Source of the DNA: Limnoperna fortunei
Lineage: Eukaryota; Mollusca; Bivalvia; Mytilida; Modiolidae
Length of the DNA: 64,000 nucleotides
Reading direction: 5' to 3'
NCBI GenBank assembly: GCA_944474755.1
Contig: OX104116.1
Coordinates: 7,939,547 to 8,003,546, forward strand
Shown here: in pieces, positions 58,341 to 64,000 of the stretch
Layout: each line of letters starts with the position of its first letter
How positions within the stretch are numbered: position 1 is the first letter of the stretch
Position numbers and translations under genes: made by a program
The notes under the pieces: generated by a model
What the model saw: the letters and a program-made list of their open reading frames with translations, nothing else
Databases searched by the model: none
What the model was told of the DNA's origin: nothing

Positions 58341-61300
58341 CCTATAGAAAGCACTAAAAGAGTCCGAATCAGTCCAAACCCTTGAGGTAGCATCCTGACA
58401 CAATATCCACGTGTTTACCAAAAAAAAAAAATAAAGTTATCTTCAAGGGTTGTAAGTTTATTTGAATTATCAGGAAGCCACCCTCTCTCTAAATTGCACG
58501 CTTTTTTAAGGTGTTTTTCCTGGAATAATGTGTTGTTGTTTAGTAATATGCGAGTTATCGGTCGTGTTTTCAGTTGTTATTTGTCTATTTGATACACAGA
58601 TCACGCCTGGGAAAGTATTCTTCTTTAACATCTTTCCTCCGAAAAAAAATTACAGGCCGAAAACGAAAATTCGTGGAATTTGTGAAAAACTACATTTTTG
58701 AAACAGACTATAACAAACTTTGATACTATTTAATAGGTCTAATTGTTTGTTTGTTTGTCATGAGTAGTCCTGCTAAAGATAACTACATAAAAATTTTAGA
58801 AAGTTGATGTCAATCATAAACACAGCATTCAACAATGTTTGAAACCCAGAAAATTACATTCAGTCGAAAATTGTTTAAGGCCCAAAAGTTGTCCAGCAAA
58901 CTTAATCATAGCGTAAAATAATTCCCTTTGGTGTCAAACACTGCATTTAAATGTCTAGTACAATTTTCTTGCTAAAAAGCAGTAGCAGTCGTTACTTAAC
59001 AGGCATAACAAACTCCTCTTTGTAGCCCACCCTATATTTGCGTACTTTCTGAAATAAACTATATTTTGTAAACACGTCGTTTTGAATGAACTATCTATAC
59101 AAATAACTTGTCATTCTGTGACGACAACCCATTTGAAAAGTAACAATGGCTTAATGAATCAAGTATTATGAAAAAATTCAGTCCCCTATAGAAAGCACTA
59201 AAAGAGTCCGAATCAGTCCAAACCCTTGAGGTAGCATCCTGACACAATATCCACGTGTTTACCAAAATAAAATAAAGTTATCTTCAAGGGTTGTTAGTTT
59301 ATTTGAATTTTCAGGAAGCCACCCTCTCTCAAAATTGCACGCTTTTTTCAAGGTGTTTTTCCTGCAATAATGTGTTGTTGTTTAGTAATATGCGAGTTAT
59401 CGGTCGTTTTTTTTCAGTTCTTATTTGTCTATTTGATACACGGATCACGCCTGGGATAGTATTCTTCTTTAACATCTTTCCTCGGAAAAATATTAAGAGG
59501 CCAAAAACGAAAATTCGTGGAATTTGTGAAAAACTACATTTTTGAAACAGACTATAACAAACTTTGATACTATTTGATCTGTCTAATTATATGTTTGTTT
59601 AACATAAGTAGTCCTGCTGAAGATAACTACATTACAATTTTAGAAAGTTGATGTCAATCGTAAACACAGCATAAAATGTTTGAAACTCAGAAAATTACAT
59701 TCAGCCGAAAATTGTTTAAGGCCCAAAAGTTGTCCAGCAAACTTAATCATAGCGTAAAATAATTCCTTTTTGTGTCAAACGCTGCATTTAAATGCCTAGT
59801 ACAATTTTCTTGCTTAAAAGCAGTTGCAGTCGTTACTTAACAGGCCTTACAAACTCCTCTTTGTGGCCCACCCTATATTTTCTAATGAAAAAGGCGTACT
59901 TTAAGAAATAGACAATATTTTTAGCATGTCGTTTTAAATAAACAATCTAAACATATAACTTGTCATTCTGTGACGAAAACCCATTTGAAAAGTAACAATG
60001 GCTTAATGAATCAAGTATTATGAAAAAATTCAGTCCCCTATAGAAAGCACTAAAAGAGTCCGAATCAGTCCAAACCCTTGAGGTAGCATCCTGACACAAT
60101 ATCCACGTGTTTACCAAAATAAAATAAAGTTATCTTCAAGGGTTGTTAGTTTATTTGAATTTTCAGGAAGCCACCCTCTCTCAAAATTGCACGCTTTTTT
60201 CAAGGTGTTTTTCCTGCAATAATGTGTTGTTGTTTAGTAATATGCGAGTTATCGGTCGTTTTTTTTCAGTTCTTATTTGTCTATTTGATACACGGATCAC
60301 GCCTGGGATAGTATTCTTCTTTAACATCTTTCCTCGGAAAAATATTAAGAGGCCAAAAACGAAAATTCGTGGAATTTGTGAAAAACTACATTTTTGAAAC
60401 AGACTATAACAAACTTTGATACTATTTGATCTGTCTAATTATATGTTTGTTTAACATAAGTAGTCCTGCTGAAGATAACTACATTACAATTTTAGAAAGT
60501 TGATGTCAATCGTAAACACAGCATAAAATGTTTGAAACTCAGAAAATTACATTCAGCCGAAAATTGTTTAAGGCCCAAAAGTTGTCCAGCAAACTTAATC
60601 ATAGCGTAAAATAATTCCTTTTTGTGTCAAACGCTGCATTTAAATGCCTAGTACAATTTTCTTGCTTAAAAGCAGTTGCAGTCGTTACTTAACAGGCCTT
60701 ACAAACTCCTCTTTGTGGCCCACCCTATATTTTCTAATGAAAAAGGCGTACTTTAAGAAATAGACAATATTTTTAGCATGTCGTTTTAAATAAACAATCT
60801 AAACATATAACTTGTCATTCTGTGACGAAAACCCATTTGAAAAGTAACAATGGCTTAATGAATCAAGTATTATGAAAAAATTCAGTCCCCTATAGAAAGC
60901 ACTAAAAGAGTCCGAATCAGTCCAAACCCTTGAGGTAGCATCCTGACACAATATCCACGTGTTTACCAAAATAAAATAAAGTTATCTTCAAGGGTTGTTA
61001 GTTTATTTGAATTTTCAGGAAGCCACCCTCTCTCAAAATTGCACGCTTTTTTCAAGGTGTTTTTCCTGCAATAATGTGTTGTTGTTTAGTAATATGCGAG
61101 TTATCGGTCGTTTTTTTTCAGTTCTTATTTGTCTATTTGATACACGGATCACGCCTGGGATAGTATTCTTCTTTAACATCTTTCCTCGGAAAAATATTAA
61201 GAGGCCAAAAACGAAAATTCGTGGAATTTGTGAAAAACTACATTTTTGAAACAGACTATAACAAACTTTGATACTATTTGATCTGTCTAATTATATGTTT

Positions 61301-63430
61301 GTTTAACATAAGTAGTCCTGCTGAAGATAACTACATTACAATTTTAGAAAGTTGATGTCAATCGTAAACACAGCATAAAATGTTTGAAACTCAGAAAATT
61401 ACATTCAGCCGAAAATTGTTTAAGGCCCAAAAGTTGTCCAGCAAACTTAATCATAGCGTAAAATAATTCCTTTTTGTGTCAAACGCTGCATTTAAATGCC
61501 TAGTACAATTTTCTTGCTTAAAAGCAGTTGCAGTCGTTACTTAACAGGCCTTACAAACTCCTCTTTGTGGCCCACCCTATATTTTCTAATGAAAAAGGCG
61601 TACTTTAAGAAATAGACAATATTTTTAGCATGTCGTTTTAAATAAACAATCTAAACATATAACTTGTCATTCTGTGACGAAAACCCATTTGAAAAGTAAC
61701 AATGGCTTAATGAATCAAGTATAATGAAAAAATTCAGTCCCCTATAGAAAGCACTAAAAGAGTCCGAATCAGTCCAAACCCTTGAGGTAGCATCCTGACA
61801 CAATATCCACGTGTTTACCAAAATAAAATAAAGTTATCTTCAAGGGTTGTTAGTTTATTTGAATTTTCAGGAAGCCACCCTCTCTCAAAATTGCACGCTT
61901 TTTTCAAGTTGTTTTTCCTGCAATAATGTGTTGTTGTTTAGTAATATGAGAGTTATCGGTCGTTTTTTCAGTTCTTATTTGTCTATTTTATACACGGATC
62001 ACGCCTGGGATAGTATTCTTCTTTAACATCTTTCCTCGGAAAAATATTTAGAGGCCGAAAACGAAAATTCGTGGAAAAACTACGTTTTTGAAACAGACTA
62101 TAACAAACTTTGATACTATTTGATCGGTCTAATTATGTGTTTTTTTGTTATGAGTAGTCCTGCTGAAGATAACTACATCACAATTTTAGAAAGTTGATTT
62201 CAATCGTAAACACAGCATACAACAATGTTTGAAACCCAGAAAATTACATTCGGCCGAAAATTGGTTAAGGCCCAAAAGTTGTCCAGCAAACTTAATCATA
62301 GCGTAAAATAATTCCTTTTGGTGTCAAACGCTGCATTTAAATGTCTAGTAGAATTTTCTTGCTAAAAAGCAGTAGCTGTCGTTACTTAACAGGCCTTACA
62401 AACTCCTCATTGTAGCCCACCCTATATTTCCTATGAAAAAGACGTACTTTCTGAAATAAACTATATTTTCTTAACACGTCGTTTTAAATGAACAATCTAT
62501 ACATATAACTTGTCATTCTTTTGAAAAGTAACAATGGATTAATGAATCAAGTATTATGAAAAAATTCAGTCCCCTATAGAAAGCACTAAAAGAGTCCGAA
62601 TCAGTCCAAACCCTTGAGGTAGCATCCTGACACAATATCCACGTGTTTACCAAAATAAAATAAAATTATCTTCAAGGGTTGTTAGTTTATTTGAATTTTC
62701 AGGAAGCCACCCTCTCTCAAAATTGCACGTTTTTTTAAACGTGTTTTTCCTGCAATAATGTGTTGTTGTTTAGTAATATGCGTGTTATTTGTCGTGTTTT
62801 CAGTTGTTATTTGTCTATTTGATACACGGATCACGCCTGGGATAGTATTCTTTTTTAACATCTTTCCTCGGAAAAATATTTAGAGGCCGAAAACGAAAAT
62901 TCGTGGAATTTGTGAAAAACTACATTTTTGAAACAGACTATAACAAACTTTGATACTATTTGATCGGTCTAATTATATGTTTGTTGTATGAGTAATCCGT
63001 CTATAGATAAATACATTACAATTTTAGAAAGTTGATGTCAATCGTAAACACAACATACAACAATGTTTGAAACCCAGAAAATTACATTCGGCCGCAAATT
63101 TGTTAAGGCCCAAAAGTTGTCTAGCAAACTTAATCATAGCGTAAAATAATTCCTTTTTGTTGTCAAACGCTGCATTTAAATGTGTAGTACAATTTTCTTG
63201 CCAAAAAGCAATAGCAGTGGTTACTTAACAGGCCTTACAAATTCCTCTTTGTAGCCTACCCTAGATTTCCTATTGAAAAATGCGTACTTTCAGAAATAGA
63301 CTATATTTTTTAACACGTCGTTTTAAATGAGCAATCTATACATATATCTTGTAATACTGTGACGAAAACCCATTTGAAATTTAACAATGGATTAATGAAT
63401 CGGGTAAAATGAAAAAAAATCCAGTCTCCC
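58341..63430. repeat. Tandem array of six units of about 852 bp
   Basis: Unit starts (CCTATAGAAAGCACT) are at 58341, 59185, 60037, 60889, 61741 and 62573; lengths are 844, 852, 852, 852, 832 and about 858. Units 2, 3 and 4 are almost identical, while units 1, 5 and 6 differ at many sites and by small indels. An 84-codon plus-strand frame at 59291, 60143 and 60995 is identical in the three central units and damaged in the others, so it reflects sequence identity more than selection. No RNA gene or protein domain is recognised in the unit. Confidence 0.95.
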
Positions 63431-63436
63431 TATAGG

Positions 63437-63866
63437 TTACAATAAACCAAATATTTAACATTGCGCCTTCCATATGGGGTACCTGCAATTAAGATTTTTT
63501 GTGTAAAAATCCTCTCAAAGTAATCCCCCGAAAGCAGTTGCTTGTGGAAGTTTAAATGTTAGACTACATTATAAACAAATAAAAAAATATAGGTCGTGCG
63601 ACAAAAATTTCGGGTAAAAAATCAGCACTGAATGAAACTTACAAACTGTCTAACCTCCCTTCTTTTTTAAAAAGAGCTCTATTTTCCCGGCTCTTATTAA
63701 TGTTCCCCCAAATGTAGAAGATTTTCAATCATTTATGTTTCTAATTTTGAATTTTGCTATTTTCAGCACCCCAACATCCAATCAGATGCATCCGTGTATT
63801 TTCTTCTGATAACTATCTTGGGTTCAAAAATTTCCCGGTGTAATGTTAACAAATAATTGGTTTATT
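63437..63866. repeat. 440-bp element with inverted ends, right copy
   Basis: Same element as at 57903, direct orientation. Its left junction reads CTATAGGTTACAATAAACC and the right end GGTTTATTATAGCCG. The inner edges of the two copies are mirror images: GTAACCTATAG before the array and CTATAGGTTAC after it. Confidence 0.8.
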
Positions 63867-64000
63867 ATAGCCGTCTTAATAAATTCATTCGTCCAATCAA
63901 ATCGATTGTATTAATTGTATTGTAAACAATTCATAGACGTCTGCTACACATACACCGTGCGTGTCAACAACAAACGTCAGCTCTGCGATATATAGATGCA
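63867..64000. other. Window end, nothing recognised
   Basis: AT-rich; no supported feature. Confidence 0.4.

Noticed and set aside
59291..61249. Identical 84-codon frames in three array units as a gene family
   Set aside because: The frames are identical because whole 852-bp units are identical; in the diverged units the frame is broken, so nothing suggests selection.
57903..63866. LTR retrotransposon with 440-bp LTRs
   Set aside because: The direct repeats lack TG...CA ends, there is no primer-binding site or coding region, and the interior is a tandem array.

Overview
This is AT-rich eukaryotic nuclear DNA with no bacterial or operon organisation. Its content suggests a bivalve mollusc, perhaps a mussel-like one, though species cannot be fixed from sequence alone. 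The reasons are the tRNA-derived SINEs with a CAAA-type tail, the many decayed LINE fragments with a C-terminal Cys/His motif, the BEL/Pao, Ty3, Tc1, MULE and Crypton-like remnants, the dense minisatellites, and two animal genes: a core-1 galactosyltransferase-like gene and an IgGFc-binding-protein-like gene.

Only two regions look like host protein-coding sequence. On the minus strand at 13691-15046 two exons joined by a phase-1 intron encode a type II Golgi-type beta-1,3-galactosyltransferase (C1GALT1-like); its 3' end is uncertain. On the minus strand at 55320-56539 a large terminal exon encodes an IgGFc-binding-type extracellular domain. Everything else that can be recognised is mobile or repetitive DNA.

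Layout. 1-9 kb: a SINE split by a MITE, a LINE 3' fragment, minisatellites and fold-back elements. 9-19 kb: a LINE ORF1 remnant, the galactosyltransferase gene, tandem repeats, a LINE tail and a MULE/FLYWCH fragment. 19-24 kb: a 5'-truncated BEL/Pao retrotransposon whose reading frame runs out of a 42-bp minisatellite. 24-31 kb: a long decayed LINE with a full-length SINE in it, a second SINE with target-site duplications (TSDs), and a 5'-truncated LINE with a clean 13-bp TSD. 31-35 kb: small fragments and three palindromic fold-back elements. 37-39 kb: a Ty3 element with most of pol deleted and a MITE at its polypurine tract. 39-42 kb: a LINE and a SINE. 42.7-44.2 kb: a decayed Tc1-like transposon. 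44-52 kb: tandem arrays, including a 26-unit 39/42-bp array, and a TIR element inserted in a tandem repeat. 55-57 kb: the IgGFc-like exon. 57.9-63.9 kb: six tandem copies of an approximately 852-bp unit bracketed by two direct copies of an approximately 440-bp element with inverted termini.

The strongest candidates for something undescribed are: the bracketed 852-bp array at the right end; the 39-bp array carrying about 20 splice-donor-like sites on one strand; the TIR element at 50.8-51.4 kb; the two MITEs sharing TAGTC termini and about 9-bp duplications; and the set of unrelated fold-back palindromes. All calls are by eye from sequence and recalled family features; no searches were run.
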